From Fructilactobacillus ixorae (GTDB lineage Bacteria; Bacillota; Bacilli; Lactobacillales; Lactobacillaceae): a stretch of 64,000 nucleotides of DNA. The stretch covers positions 620,001-684,000 of the forward strand of contig NZ_CP097478.1 of NCBI RefSeq assembly GCF_024029915.1. The letters run 5' to 3'. The position numbers were made by a program, and so were the translations under genes. The notes under the pieces are model-generated. The model was not told the DNA's origin and searched no databases. It saw nothing but the letters and a program-made list of their open reading frames with translations. Shown here piece after piece: positions 37,181 through 44,225 of this stretch (position 1 is the first letter of the stretch; every line of letters starts with the position of its first letter).

Positions 37181-38117
37181 TTTAGGTGGAACTACCACGA
37201 AAATGGCGTTCTTAAACCAACAAGGTGAAGTCCTAGAAAAATGGCGCATTTTAACGGATGTGAGCGATAACGGAAGTCACATTGTTGCAAATATCGTTAA
37301 ATCAATTCGGCAACACATCGAAGATTCCGGCAAAACTCCCGCTGATTTCATTGGAATTGGCATGGGAACTCCCGGAACGGTTGATCGGGAAAACGGAACG
37401 GTTTCGGAAGCCTATAACTTGAACTGGGCGGCGAGCCAGCCGGTTCGAAAACAAATTCAAGAGGGTCTCGGGCTACCCTTTGATTTAGATAACGATGCGA
37501 ACGTTGCCTCCCTCGGTGAATACTGGAAGGGGGCCGGAAGCCTCGAAGAAGACGTGGTCTTTGTGACCCTTGGGACTGGAGTTGGGGGCGGTGTAATCGC
37601 CAACGGCAAGCTCCTCCATGGGGTGAACGGTGGGGCCGGTGAAATCGGTCACATTGCGGTCCAACCTGATGGCTACCTGTGTACCTGCGGTAAACGCGGG
37701 TGCTTAGAAACCTATGCGTCTGCTACTGGAATTGTACGCGTCGCTGCTGATATGGCTAAGACCTTCAACGGAACTTCACGGTTAGCAGAATTAGAACAAA
37801 CTGATGAAAAAATTACCTCGAAGTTAATTTTCTACTTGGCCGATAACGGTGATATCTTGGCTAACCAAGTGGTTGATCGGATTTGTTTCTACCTTGGCTT
37901 GGCGCTGTCAGCCATCGGGAACACGTTGAATCCTGCTAGTATCGTAATTGGTGGGGGAGTTTCCAACGCGGGAAACACTTTGTTACAACCAACGACTAAG
38001 TACTTCCAGGAAAATGCTTTTCCATCCATTCGGGATACAACGAAGCTCAAGTTAGCTGAACTAGGAAACGATGCGGGAGTCATTGGAGCTGCTTCAATGG
38101 CATTACAATTTAGATAA
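37155..38117 (+). CDS. glcK: ROK family glucokinase
   Basis: Phosphorylates glucose to glucose 6-phosphate with ATP. The 320-residue protein has the ATP phosphate-1 motif GIDLGGTTTKMA at residues 6-17, catalytic aspartate in DNDANVA, LGTGVGGGVI, and the ROK zinc motif CTCGKRGCLE. Lactobacilli without glucose PTS rely on it for free glucose from permeases. It starts behind TGGAGG and is followed by a rhodanese-like gene. Confidence 0.96.
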   Translation: MAKNLIGIDLGGTTTKMAFLNQQGEVLEKWRILTDVSDNGSHIVANIVKSIRQHIEDSGKTPADFIGIGMGTPGTVDRENGTVSEAYNLNWAASQPVRKQIQEGLGLPFDLDNDANVASLGEYWKGAGSLEEDVVFVTLGTGVGGGVIANGKLLHGVNGGAGEIGHIAVQPDGYLCTCGKRGCLETYASATGIVRVAADMAKTFNGTSRLAELEQTDEKITSKLIFYLADNGDILANQVVDRICFYLGLALSAIGNTLNPASIVIGGGVSNAGNTLLQPTTKYFQENAFPSIRDTTKLKLAELGNDAGVIGAASMALQFR

Positions 38118-38133
38118 ACTGGAGTGAATGTTA

Positions 38134-38547
38134 ATGATCGCTGCAAGTGGTTTCACCAGCTCACTGCTAATGGTGTTAATTGCGTTCTTACTGTTAATCG
38201 TAATTATCGCCGGTCTTCGTTACTGGCGAATGTGGCAGGTGAAAAAGTACACCCAGTTTCTTTCGGAAGCTGAGTTTCAGCAGGGAATTCGGACGGCACA
38301 GGTGGTTGACCTACGCGAAGCGCAGAGTTTTACCAATGGTCATATTTTGGGAGCTCGGAACCTTCCGTATGCGTCGCTAAAGTTGATGTATCAGGATTTA
38401 CGCCCCGATTTACCCGTGTATCTGTATGACCAAACCAAAGTTTTAAGTGTCCAAGCCGCTAAGTTCTTGCACCAAAAGGGGTTTCAAAAATTAGCCCTTT
38501 TGGATGAGGGGTACCAGAAGTGGGACGGGAAGGTTAAAAAAGGATAG
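38134..38547 (+). CDS. Rhodanese-like domain protein, membrane anchored, lacking the active cysteine
   Basis: A 137-residue protein with an N-terminal membrane segment (about 7-25, TSSLLMVLIAFLLLIVIIAGL) and a rhodanese fold (EFQQGIRTAQVVDLREAQSFTNGHILGARNLPY). The active-site loop, normally CxxGxR, reads YDQTKVLS, so sulfur transfer is not expected. It follows glcK and is similar to YqgS-region rhodanese genes downstream of glcK in lactobacilli. I use ATG 38134 (GGAGTG eight bases away) over the ATG at 38128. Confidence 0.9.
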   Translation: MIAASGFTSSLLMVLIAFLLLIVIIAGLRYWRMWQVKKYTQFLSEAEFQQGIRTAQVVDLREAQSFTNGHILGARNLPYASLKLMYQDLRPDLPVYLYDQTKVLSVQAAKFLHQKGFQKLALLDEGYQKWDGKVKKG

Positions 38548-38680
38548 ACATAGATGTGAGTGTGCGGTTTACGCCGTAGCATCAATGGATGTGAACAGCC
38601 TCTCTTCTGGTACTGAACCGGAAGGGGGCGCCCGATTTGGCTACTAGGTGAAGACACGGCCTAGCGTCAAGTAAGTGAAA
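38548..38680 (+). ncRNA. Candidate structured small RNA between the rhodanese gene and DUF3042
   Basis: No credible ORF is present in this stretch on either strand. CCTCTTCTGG-type bases 38600-38611 pair with 38617-38628 in a 12-bp hairpin with loop ACTGA. Smaller hairpins include GCATC-AATG-GATGT near 38580 and CTAGG...CCTAG at 38644-38664, with GTG/CAC inside. GTAGC at 38576-38580 can pair with GCTAC at 38640-38644. A strong terminator follows. It could be an independent small RNA (6S-like size, but I cannot match its sequence) or a structured 3' UTR. Confidence 0.45.
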
Positions 38681-38686
38681 AAAAAA

Positions 38687-38722
38687 CCGGAGTTAGATAA
38701 TAATCTCTAACTCCGGGTTTTT
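38687..38722. terminator. Bidirectional terminator
   Basis: An 11-bp perfect stem, CCGGAGTTAGA with TCTAACTCCGG, with A-rich and T-rich flanks on both sides. It can end the plus-strand rhodanese/small RNA transcript and the minus-strand DUF3042 transcript. Confidence 0.92.
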
Positions 38723-38795
38723 ATACTGGAGACCGCAATTAATGCACCTTGGTGCTGCTTTCGTGATTGTGGTCAAAAAATTAACCTGGTGAAAA

Positions 38796-38972
38796 CTAGC
38801 CCAAGTGGGAAGATCCGGCTTTCCGCATCACTTTTTTCCGGTTTTCATCGGCCTTTTCTTCTTGGTTTTCGATGGGTTCAACGACGGTCTTTTTGAATGA
38901 GAATAATGCCCCCGCTGCCAAACCAAGCACGGTCGCAACTCCAGCTGCAAATCCTTTACCAAATTTATTCAT
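38796..38972 (-). CDS. DUF3042 family protein
   Basis: A 58-residue protein read on the minus strand. Its N terminus, MNKFGKGFAAGVATVLGLAAG, is a hydrophobic, probably membrane-inserted helix, followed by the characteristic KKTVVEPIENQEEKADENRKKVMRKA. This matches the small DUF3042 family of lactobacilli, whose function is unknown. A good AAAAGGAGGG site lies 8-9 bases upstream of the ATG. It is divergent from miaA, sharing the intergenic region, and ends before the bidirectional terminator. Confidence 0.88.
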   Translation of the reverse strand: MNKFGKGFAAGVATVLGLAAGALFSFKKTVVEPIENQEEKADENRKKVMRKAGSSHLG

Positions 38973-39071
38973 TAGGAATGCCCTCCTTTTTAATCACTGT
39001 TCTTTCCTTGTTTATTATGCTCGAATTGCGGTAAGATATCCAGTATCAAAACCTAATAAAGTGAGAAGATT

Positions 39072-39998
39072 ATGAAACCAAAAGTTTTAGCCGTCGTTGG
39101 TCCCACGGCTGTGGGGAAAAGTGCGCTGGCAATTACGTTAGCCCAACGATTTAACGGTGAAATTATTTCGGGGGACTCCATGCAGGTTTACCGCCACTTA
39201 GACGTGGGGACAGCCAAGGTGACGGCTGCGGAACAAGCGGTCGTTCCGCACCATTTAATTGATATTTTAGATGTTCAGGAGCAGTATGGAGTGCAGCGCT
39301 TTGTGGTTGACTGTAACCGGGCCATTACAGAGATTCGAACCCGCAAAAAGCTCCCGATAATTGTTGGGGGAACCGGATATTATCTGCAAGCATTATTCCA
39401 GGGATTACAACTTGGCGGTCAAGCGAGTTCCGACCCTGCGGTTCAGGCGGAGCTCGCAGCGGAGCGGGAACGCTTCGGGGCCCAGGCAATGTGGTCCCAG
39501 TTACAGCGCGTGGATCCGACTGCGGCTGCAAACATCGATCCGCACAACGAGCGCCGGGTGCTTCGCGCTTTAGAAATCTACCGAGTGACGGGTCACAAGC
39601 CGTCGCAGCAGCCAAAAGCACCAGCACCCTTTGATTCCTTGGTAATTGGGCTTAATTGTGAGCGCCAGTTATTATATCAGCGGATCAATCAGCGGGTTGA
39701 TGCGATGGTTGCTAACGGTTTGGTGGCCGAAAATGAGTGGCTCCGAGATCAAGGACCGGATGTGCCAGCGTTAAAGGGAATTGGGTACCGTGAGTTTATC
39801 CCGTACTTCGCGGGGACTCAGGAGCTAGCCACGACCGTTACGAAGATTCAAACCGATTCGCGTCATTATGCCAAGCGGCAGTTAACGTGGTTTCGAAATC
39901 AGATGGACGTTCAGTGGTATAACTTAGTGGAACATCCTGAGCAGCAGGCACCGCTCGAAGTGGCAGTTACCAAATGGAGGCAGGCACATGACGTTTAA
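39072..39998 (+). CDS. miaA: tRNA dimethylallyltransferase
   Basis: MiaA adds dimethylallyl to N6 of adenosine 37 in tRNAs that read UNN codons. The 308-residue protein has the P-loop GPTAVGKSALA, the SGDSMQVYRHLDVGTAK motif with the catalytic aspartate, GGTGYYLQAL, and the C-terminal DSRHYAKRQLTWFRNQ motif. It overlaps the next gene by 11 bases. Confidence 0.97.
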   Translation: MKPKVLAVVGPTAVGKSALAITLAQRFNGEIISGDSMQVYRHLDVGTAKVTAAEQAVVPHHLIDILDVQEQYGVQRFVVDCNRAITEIRTRKKLPIIVGGTGYYLQALFQGLQLGGQASSDPAVQAELAAERERFGAQAMWSQLQRVDPTAAANIDPHNERRVLRALEIYRVTGHKPSQQPKAPAPFDSLVIGLNCERQLLYQRINQRVDAMVANGLVAENEWLRDQGPDVPALKGIGYREFIPYFAGTQELATTVTKIQTDSRHYAKRQLTWFRNQMDVQWYNLVEHPEQQAPLEVAVTKWRQAHDV

Positions 39999-40524
39999 GG
40001 ATTTACAAATGCTCAGCTTAAATTATTACCAACAACTTGATGTTAAAAACCATACGCTGTGGCAACAGCCGCGACATCAAACCGCTGCTTTAGTTAGTCT
40101 AGAGGTTCAACTGGCAAACTTTGCCCAAGCGACGGGTTTAGAAACGGGGGTTGTGGACAATCCACAGTTGGCACCGCGAGCCACCCAGTTAGAGCAGTTT
40201 ACTAAGTGCCTCCGGACGTTCTTTTTGTTCGCCAATCTCTTGAACTGGAATGAATTATGCCGGCCAACGGATGAGCAGTTAACCCGGTTATCTAACTTAA
40301 CTCCAGATGAACCCAACACGCGGGCAACGTTGTACCTAATGGTCAATCGCCTGGTCTTGACGGCCTACTATGAAAAGCAGGCCACCGCGTTTCAGCACGC
40401 ATGGAGTTTGTTTTTAAAGTGGGGACTGGTTGATAGTGGTTTTTCCATCTCCCAGCTTACGACGACCTTGCAACAACAGGTAGCTGCGTTACAGACCCCA
40501 CGAGCTCCGGAAAATGGGCGTTGA
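39988..40524 (+). CDS. Hypothetical protein, perhaps a degenerate all-alpha dUTPase-like protein
   Basis: A 178-residue, mostly helical protein translationally coupled to miaA by an 11-base overlap. AALVSLEVQLANFAQATGL and the later LEQFTKCLRTFFLFANLL are reminiscent of the metal-binding helices of all-alpha dUTPase/MazG-type NTP pyrophosphatases (ExxE and ExxD patterns), but the second acidic residues are replaced by glutamine and lysine. If related, it is probably catalytically dead. I do not claim an identification. It ends just as the tRNA-Arg promoter begins. Confidence 0.75.
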   Translation: MTFKDLQMLSLNYYQQLDVKNHTLWQQPRHQTAALVSLEVQLANFAQATGLETGVVDNPQLAPRATQLEQFTKCLRTFFLFANLLNWNELCRPTDEQLTRLSNLTPDEPNTRATLYLMVNRLVLTAYYEKQATAFQHAWSLFLKWGLVDSGFSISQLTTTLQQQVAALQTPRAPENGR

Positions 40525-40549
40525 CTTACTCGCTATTAATCAATATAAT
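40521..40549 (+). promoter_or_regulatory. Promoter of tRNA-Arg
   Basis: TTGACT at 40521-40526, 17-base spacer, perfect TATAAT at 40544-40549. The -35 overlaps the stop codon of the preceding gene. Confidence 0.8.
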
Positions 40550-40565
40550 GGTTACTGGTAATGAC

Positions 40566-40639
40566 GTCGCAGTAGCCCAGTTGGATAGAGCAACGGTCTT
40601 CTAAACCGTAGGTCGAGCGTTCGAGTCGCTCCTGCGACA
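40566..40639 (+). tRNA. tRNA-Arg (anticodon UCU)
   Basis: A complete 74-base cloverleaf: acceptor GTCGCAG/CTGCGAC, D arm GCCC-loop-GAGC, anticodon stem ACGGT/ACCGT with loop CTTCTAA (anticodon TCT, reading AGA/AGG), and T arm GAGCG-TTCGAGT-CGCTC. The discriminator is A; CCA is not encoded. Position 12-23 of the D stem is a C·A mismatch. It has its own promoter and terminator. Confidence 0.97.
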
Positions 40640-40643
40640 TGCT

Positions 40644-40672
40644 AATCACTTCACTTGGTGAGGTGATTTTTT
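40644..40672 (+). terminator. Terminator after tRNA-Arg
   Basis: AATCACTTCAC pairs with GTGAGGTGATT across a TTG loop, followed by T residues. Confidence 0.88.
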
Positions 40673-40675
40673 AGT

Positions 40676-40704
40676 TTGACAGATTAGCCAAAGTTAGCTA
40701 TACT
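40676..40704 (+). promoter_or_regulatory. Promoter of the rplU-prp-rpmA operon
   Basis: TTGACA at 40676-40681, 17-base spacer, TATACT at 40699-40704, directly upstream of the L21 leader. Confidence 0.85.
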
Positions 40705-40710
40705 CAGTTT

Positions 40711-40805
40711 GTTGTACTTGTGGACTTCCACAGCTACAACCGCACAGTGTAAGTTTTAAGTTCGATTTCGACGCTTATCTCTGGCGAGTCTAAGCAATTA
40801 TAGAG
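40711..40805 (+). ncRNA. L21-type leader RNA of rplU
   Basis: The 5' UTR of rplU contains a hairpin TTGTACTTGTGGACTTCCAC-type element (GTGG/CCAC near 40718-40730) followed by CTACAACCGCACAG, and paired TAAGTTTTAAG/CTTA segments. Content and position match the ribosomal protein L21 leader of Firmicutes, presumed to bind L21 and control the operon. Confidence 0.75.
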
Positions 40806-40818
40806 GAGGTGCATTGAT

Positions 40819-41127
40819 ATGTACGCAATTATCGTTACTGGCGGGAAACAATATAAGGTTGCCGAAGGGGAAACCATCTTTATTGAAAAGTTAGATGCTC
40901 AACAAGGTGACCAAGTGACCTTTGACCAAGTTGTTTTTGTTGGCGGAGATAACCCGAAGGTGGGAACACCCCTTGTTGACGGTGCTTCAGTTGAAGGATC
41001 AGTTGAAAAGCAAGGCAAAAACAAAAAGATCACGATTTTCCGTTACAAACCAAAGAAGGGGGCCCAATCCAAGAAGGGTCACCGTCAACCTTACACGAAA
41101 GTTAAGATTGAAAAGATTAACGCTTAA
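40819..41127 (+). CDS. rplU: 50S ribosomal protein L21
   Basis: A 102-residue protein starting [18 protein letters not shown] with the [21 protein letters not shown] terminus, the L21 signature. AGGAGG precedes the ATG. The first gene of the rplU-prp-rpmA operon. Confidence 0.97.
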   Translation: MYAIIVTGGKQYKVAEGETIFIEKLDAQQGDQVTFDQVVFVGGDNPKVGTPLVDGASVEGSVEKQGKNKKITIFRYKPKKGAQSKKGHRQPYTKVKIEKINA

Positions 41128-41129
41128 TT

Positions 41130-41447
41130 ATGATTAAAGCGCATTTTACAACTGAACAGGGTGTGATTACCGGTTTTACCTTAGCTGGTCACGCTGATTC
41201 AGGTGCATATGGGCATGATCTTGTTTGCGCAGCGGTCTCAGCGCTGGCGATTACGACCGTGAATGGGTTAGAAACTGTGGCGCAGTTGCAGCCAGTCGTG
41301 GATCAAGACGCTACGAACGGTGGTTATCTTCAGGTTCAAGTGGGTGCGGCAGCTACTGATCAGCGTGGACAAGCATTACTGCAAAGCTTTAAAAATGGAA
41401 TGACTGAGATTGCGATGCAATATCGTGACTTCGTGACAATTAAATAA
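41130..41447 (+). CDS. prp: Ribosomal-processing cysteine protease Prp
   Basis: Prp (YsxB) cleaves the N-terminal extension of ribosomal protein L27. The 105-residue protein has the catalytic dyad: histidine in GHADSGAYG (about residue 22) and cysteine in HDLVCAAVSAL (about 34). It starts two bases after rplU and lies between rplU and rpmA, the conserved arrangement in bacteria that carry extended L27. Confidence 0.95.
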   Translation: MIKAHFTTEQGVITGFTLAGHADSGAYGHDLVCAAVSALAITTVNGLETVAQLQPVVDQDATNGGYLQVQVGAAATDQRGQALLQSFKNGMTEIAMQYRDFVTIK

Positions 41448-41473
41448 TCTCTTAATTTGGAGGTGGATGACAC

Positions 41474-41770
41474 ATGCTTAAAATGGATCTACAATTCTTC
41501 TCTCACCATAAAACTGGTGGTTCTTCATCTAATGGTCGGGATTCTGCTGGTCGTCGGTTAGGAACTAAAGCTGCCGATGGCGCAACGGTTACTACCGGAT
41601 CAATCATTTACAGACAACGTGGAACTCGGATTTACCCAGGTAAAAACGTCAAACGTGGTTCAGATGATACTTTATTCGCATTAGTTGATGGAATCGTTCG
41701 GTTTGAACGGTTGGGCAGAAGCAAACGTCAAGTTTCTGTTTACCCAGCAGCCGAAGCTGTTAATAAGTAA
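41474..41770 (+). CDS. rpmA: 50S ribosomal protein L27 with cleavable N-terminal extension
   Basis: A 98-residue L27. The N terminus MLKMDLQFF is an extension that Prp removes (family site after QFF), exposing SHHKTGGSS, whose mature end reaches the peptidyl transferase centre. The body ([35 protein letters not shown]) is standard. GGAGGTG precedes the ATG; a terminator follows. Confidence 0.97.
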   Translation: MLKMDLQFFSHHKTGGSSSNGRDSAGRRLGTKAADGATVTTGSIIYRQRGTRIYPGKNVKRGSDDTLFALVDGIVRFERLGRSKRQVSVYPAAEAVNK

Positions 41771-41782
41771 ATAAAGATTCGA

Positions 41783-41808
41783 GGCCCGCTTACGGCGGGT
41801 CTTTTTTA
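41783..41808 (+). terminator. Terminator after rpmA
   Basis: GGCCCGC pairs with GCGGGTC across TTACG, followed by six T residues. Confidence 0.87.
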
Positions 41809-41884
41809 TTACCAGTTGGCTGTTTTACTTGCACCACACTGGTTAGTATTGATATGATAATGATGAATTAAATGGAGGGTGCTT

Positions 41885-42448
41885 ATGGCTATTTCAACAG
41901 CAAAGTTTAAAACGGGATTAACAATTGAAGTCGATAACGCAATTTGGAAGATCATTGATTTCCAACACGTTAAACCAGGAAAAGGGGGCGCCTTTGTTCG
42001 GACGAAGCTAAAGAACTTACGGACGGGAGCTGTCCAAGAAAAAACGTTCCGTTCTGGAGCAAAGGTGGAAAAGGCTGAAATTGAAACCAAGAAAATGCAG
42101 TACCTGTACGATGATGGGACGGGACTCGTTTTCATGGACGTTGACACCTACGACCAAATTACGATTCCTCGGGAAGCAGCCGAATCGGCAATGCCGTACT
42201 TACAACCGAACATGGAAGTTCAAATTGTGCAGTACCAGGGAGAAACAATCGGAATTGAAGTTCCTAAAACGGTGACCCTTGAGGTCGCTGAAACGGAACC
42301 AGGCATTAAAGGGGACACCGCTTCTGGTGGTTCCAAACCGGCTACGATGACGACGGGCTTAACGCTCCAAGTTCCATTCTTTGTGAACCAGGGAGATAAA
42401 CTGGTAATCAATACTACCGATGGCACTTACATCTCACGTGGTAAATAA
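41885..42448 (+). CDS. efp: Elongation factor P
   Basis: EF-P relieves ribosome stalling at consecutive prolines. The 187-residue protein has three beta-barrel domains; the tip lysine lies in [15 protein letters not shown]. The family end motif ([20 protein letters not shown] ... [11 protein letters not shown]) is intact. ATG 41885 lies after GGAGGG; an in-frame GTG two codons earlier overlaps that site. The Xaa-Pro peptidase gene often found next to efp in Bacilli is absent here. Confidence 0.97.
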   Translation: MAISTAKFKTGLTIEVDNAIWKIIDFQHVKPGKGGAFVRTKLKNLRTGAVQEKTFRSGAKVEKAEIETKKMQYLYDDGTGLVFMDVDTYDQITIPREAAESAMPYLQPNMEVQIVQYQGETIGIEVPKTVTLEVAETEPGIKGDTASGGSKPATMTTGLTLQVPFFVNQGDKLVINTTDGTYISRGK

Positions 42449-42472
42449 TTAATTAAATTGGGGGTACCAATC

Positions 42473-42910
42473 ATGGCAGCTGAGGAACAGTTTATTACGT
42501 TAGCAACACGAAAAGATGATTTAGGTCAGATCAAAATTGCACCCCAAGTAATTGAAGTGGTTGCCGGAATCGCGGCCATTCAAGTGGATGGAGTTAACCG
42601 GATGCAGGGTAACTTCTCGACGAGTGTGAAAGGCCTGTTTGGTAGAAAAGAACGAACGCAGGGTGTGAAGTTGCTCCTTGATGATCAGGGTCAACTTAAC
42701 ATTGATGTGTATGTCTACTTTGATTATGGCGTTTCTGTTCCCCAAGTCGCCTTGCAGATTCAAGAACAGGTCCGGCAACAACTCCTTGTGATGACTGACT
42801 TACACGTACTCGCTGTCAATGTTCACGTTGAAGGTGTTGTGCCAGAGCGCACCCCCAAGGTTGATACTGACCTTTTGTTCAATAGTGATGGAGAAGACCG
42901 TGAAAATTAA
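42473..42910 (+). CDS. Asp23/Gls24 (YqhY) family envelope stress protein
   Basis: A 145-residue DUF322 protein. The segment GQIKIAPQVIEVVAGIAAIQVDGVNRMQG and the VYVYFDYGVSVPQVALQIQEQVRQQL helix are the family hallmarks. YqhY-type members near accBC/efp in Bacilli are linked to lipid synthesis control. Start is ATG 42473 after GGGGG; it overlaps nusB by 11 bases. A second DUF322 gene lies at 58869. Confidence 0.93.
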   Translation: MAAEEQFITLATRKDDLGQIKIAPQVIEVVAGIAAIQVDGVNRMQGNFSTSVKGLFGRKERTQGVKLLLDDQGQLNIDVYVYFDYGVSVPQVALQIQEQVRQQLLVMTDLHVLAVNVHVEGVVPERTPKVDTDLLFNSDGEDREN

Positions 42911-43298
42911 TCGACACCAAACGCGGGAGTTAGCGTTTCAAACGCTGTTTGCTTTGAAAAGTAATCCGGAAACTCAGCCTCAGGCGTTGTTTGACCAACT
43001 AACGGCTAGGCCAGGGGACGAGCTTCCACCGTACTTTACCACCCTAGTAACTGGCGTGCAGCAGCACGTTGCGGAGCTAAATGAACTAATTCAGACCCAT
43101 TTAGCGGCTAAATGGACGGTGGATCGGTTGAATAAAGCTGATTTAATCATTTTACAATTAGCGGTATATGAGATTAAATTTAGCGACCAAGTTCCCCGGA
43201 ACGTTGCCATTAATGAAGCCTTAGAACTAACGAAACAGTTTAGTGATGATCAAGCAACTAACTTTGTGAACGCTGTGCTAGATCAAATTACCGAATAG
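42900..43298 (+). CDS. nusB: Transcription antitermination factor NusB
   Basis: NusB with NusE (S10) binds boxA in rRNA leaders and supports antitermination. The 132-residue helical protein starts at GTG 42900 (GGAGA five bases upstream), giving MKINRHQTRELAFQTLF, the normal NusB N terminus. C-terminal motifs VPRNVAINEALELTKQFSDDQATNFVNAVLD are conserved. An ATG at 42888 is in frame but has no ribosome site. The coding start lies inside the asp23 gene. Confidence 0.95.
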   Translation: MKINRHQTRELAFQTLFALKSNPETQPQALFDQLTARPGDELPPYFTTLVTGVQQHVAELNELIQTHLAAKWTVDRLNKADLIILQLAVYEIKFSDQVPRNVAINEALELTKQFSDDQATNFVNAVLDQITE

Positions 43299-43323
43299 AA
43301 CCCCCTGTGGTTCTATTTTTTTT
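43296..43323 (+). terminator. Terminator after nusB
   Basis: TAGAACC, which includes the nusB stop, pairs with GGTTCTA and is followed by eight T residues. Confidence 0.85.
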
Positions 43324-43373
43324 GCGTTAGTTTATGCTAAACTTAAACTAACTTGAAAAGGGAGGGCCCACGA

Positions 43374-44225
43374 ATGGTAAAACTAATTGACGGATGGCAA
43401 GTGGCACGAACACTGAATGCGCAAACCCAGGTCCGGGTGGCCAGGTTACGGAAGCAGGCAATTGTGCCCGGCTTAGCGGTGGTCCTAGTGGGTCACGACC
43501 AGGCTAGCGAACGATACGTCCGCATGAAAGAAAAAAAGGCGCAATCACTGGGAATTTATTCGGTGTTAAAGCAATTACCAGCCGATAGTACGCAGGAAGA
43601 CGTGCTCCAAACCGTTACAGCATTGAATCAAGATCCTCGCATCACCGCTATTTTGGTGCAAGCGCCGCTCCCACCCCAGCTTGATGCAACCCAGGTGTTT
43701 GGCGCGATTGATCCAGCTAAAGATGTCGACGGTTTTCATCCAGAAAACGTGGGAAAGTTGTACTTGAACCTGCCTGGGCACTATCCGGTGGCCTGCACGC
43801 CCCGTGGCATTATGACGTTGTTAGCAGCTAATCAGGTTCCCTTGCAGGGGGCAAACGTCGTTGTGCTGGGGAAAAGCGCCATCGTGGGAAAACCGCTGGC
43901 AGCCCTATTACTGAATGCGGGGGCAACGGTAGCAGTCTTACACAGTCAGACCAAGGAACGCCGGTCCTTTTTAAGCGCTGCCGACGTGGTGATTTCAGCG
44001 GTGGGACAGGCCCATCTGTTAACTGATGCTGATTTTCAACCCCACACAATTGTGATTGACGTCGGTCAAAATTTAGATGAAAATGGGCGGCTAGTTGGAG
44101 ACGTGGACTATTCCGAGGCGGCCGTTAACATTGAGCAGATCACCCCGGTTCCCGGGGGGGTGGGACCCATGACGATTGCCACGTTAATGCAACAAACGGT
44201 TGAGATGAGTGAATGGAGCAAGTAA
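43374..44225 (+). CDS. folD: Bifunctional methylene-THF dehydrogenase/methenyl-THF cyclohydrolase
   Basis: FolD interconverts methylene-, methenyl- and formyl-tetrahydrofolate, feeding purine and formyl-Met synthesis. The 283-residue protein has the active-site YVRMKEKKAQSLGI (Tyr and Lys), VQAPLPPQLD, the KDVDGFHPENVG motif and the NADP site VVLGKSAIVGKP. ATG 43374 follows GGGAGGG; the frame continues seven codons upstream. Its stop abuts the xseA start. Confidence 0.97.
   Translation: MVKLIDGWQVARTLNAQTQVRVARLRKQAIVPGLAVVLVGHDQASERYVRMKEKKAQSLGIYSVLKQLPADSTQEDVLQTVTALNQDPRITAILVQAPLPPQLDATQVFGAIDPAKDVDGFHPENVGKLYLNLPGHYPVACTPRGIMTLLAANQVPLQGANVVVLGKSAIVGKPLAALLLNAGATVAVLHSQTKERRSFLSAADVVISAVGQAHLLTDADFQPHTIVIDVGQNLDENGRLVGDVDYSEAAVNIEQITPVPGGVGPMTIATLMQQTVEMSEWSK

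Noticed and set aside
38548..38680. Candidate small RNA as tmRNA, RNase P RNA or SRP RNA
   Set aside because: It is too short for tmRNA or class B RNase P, and the SRP Alu/core signatures are missing.
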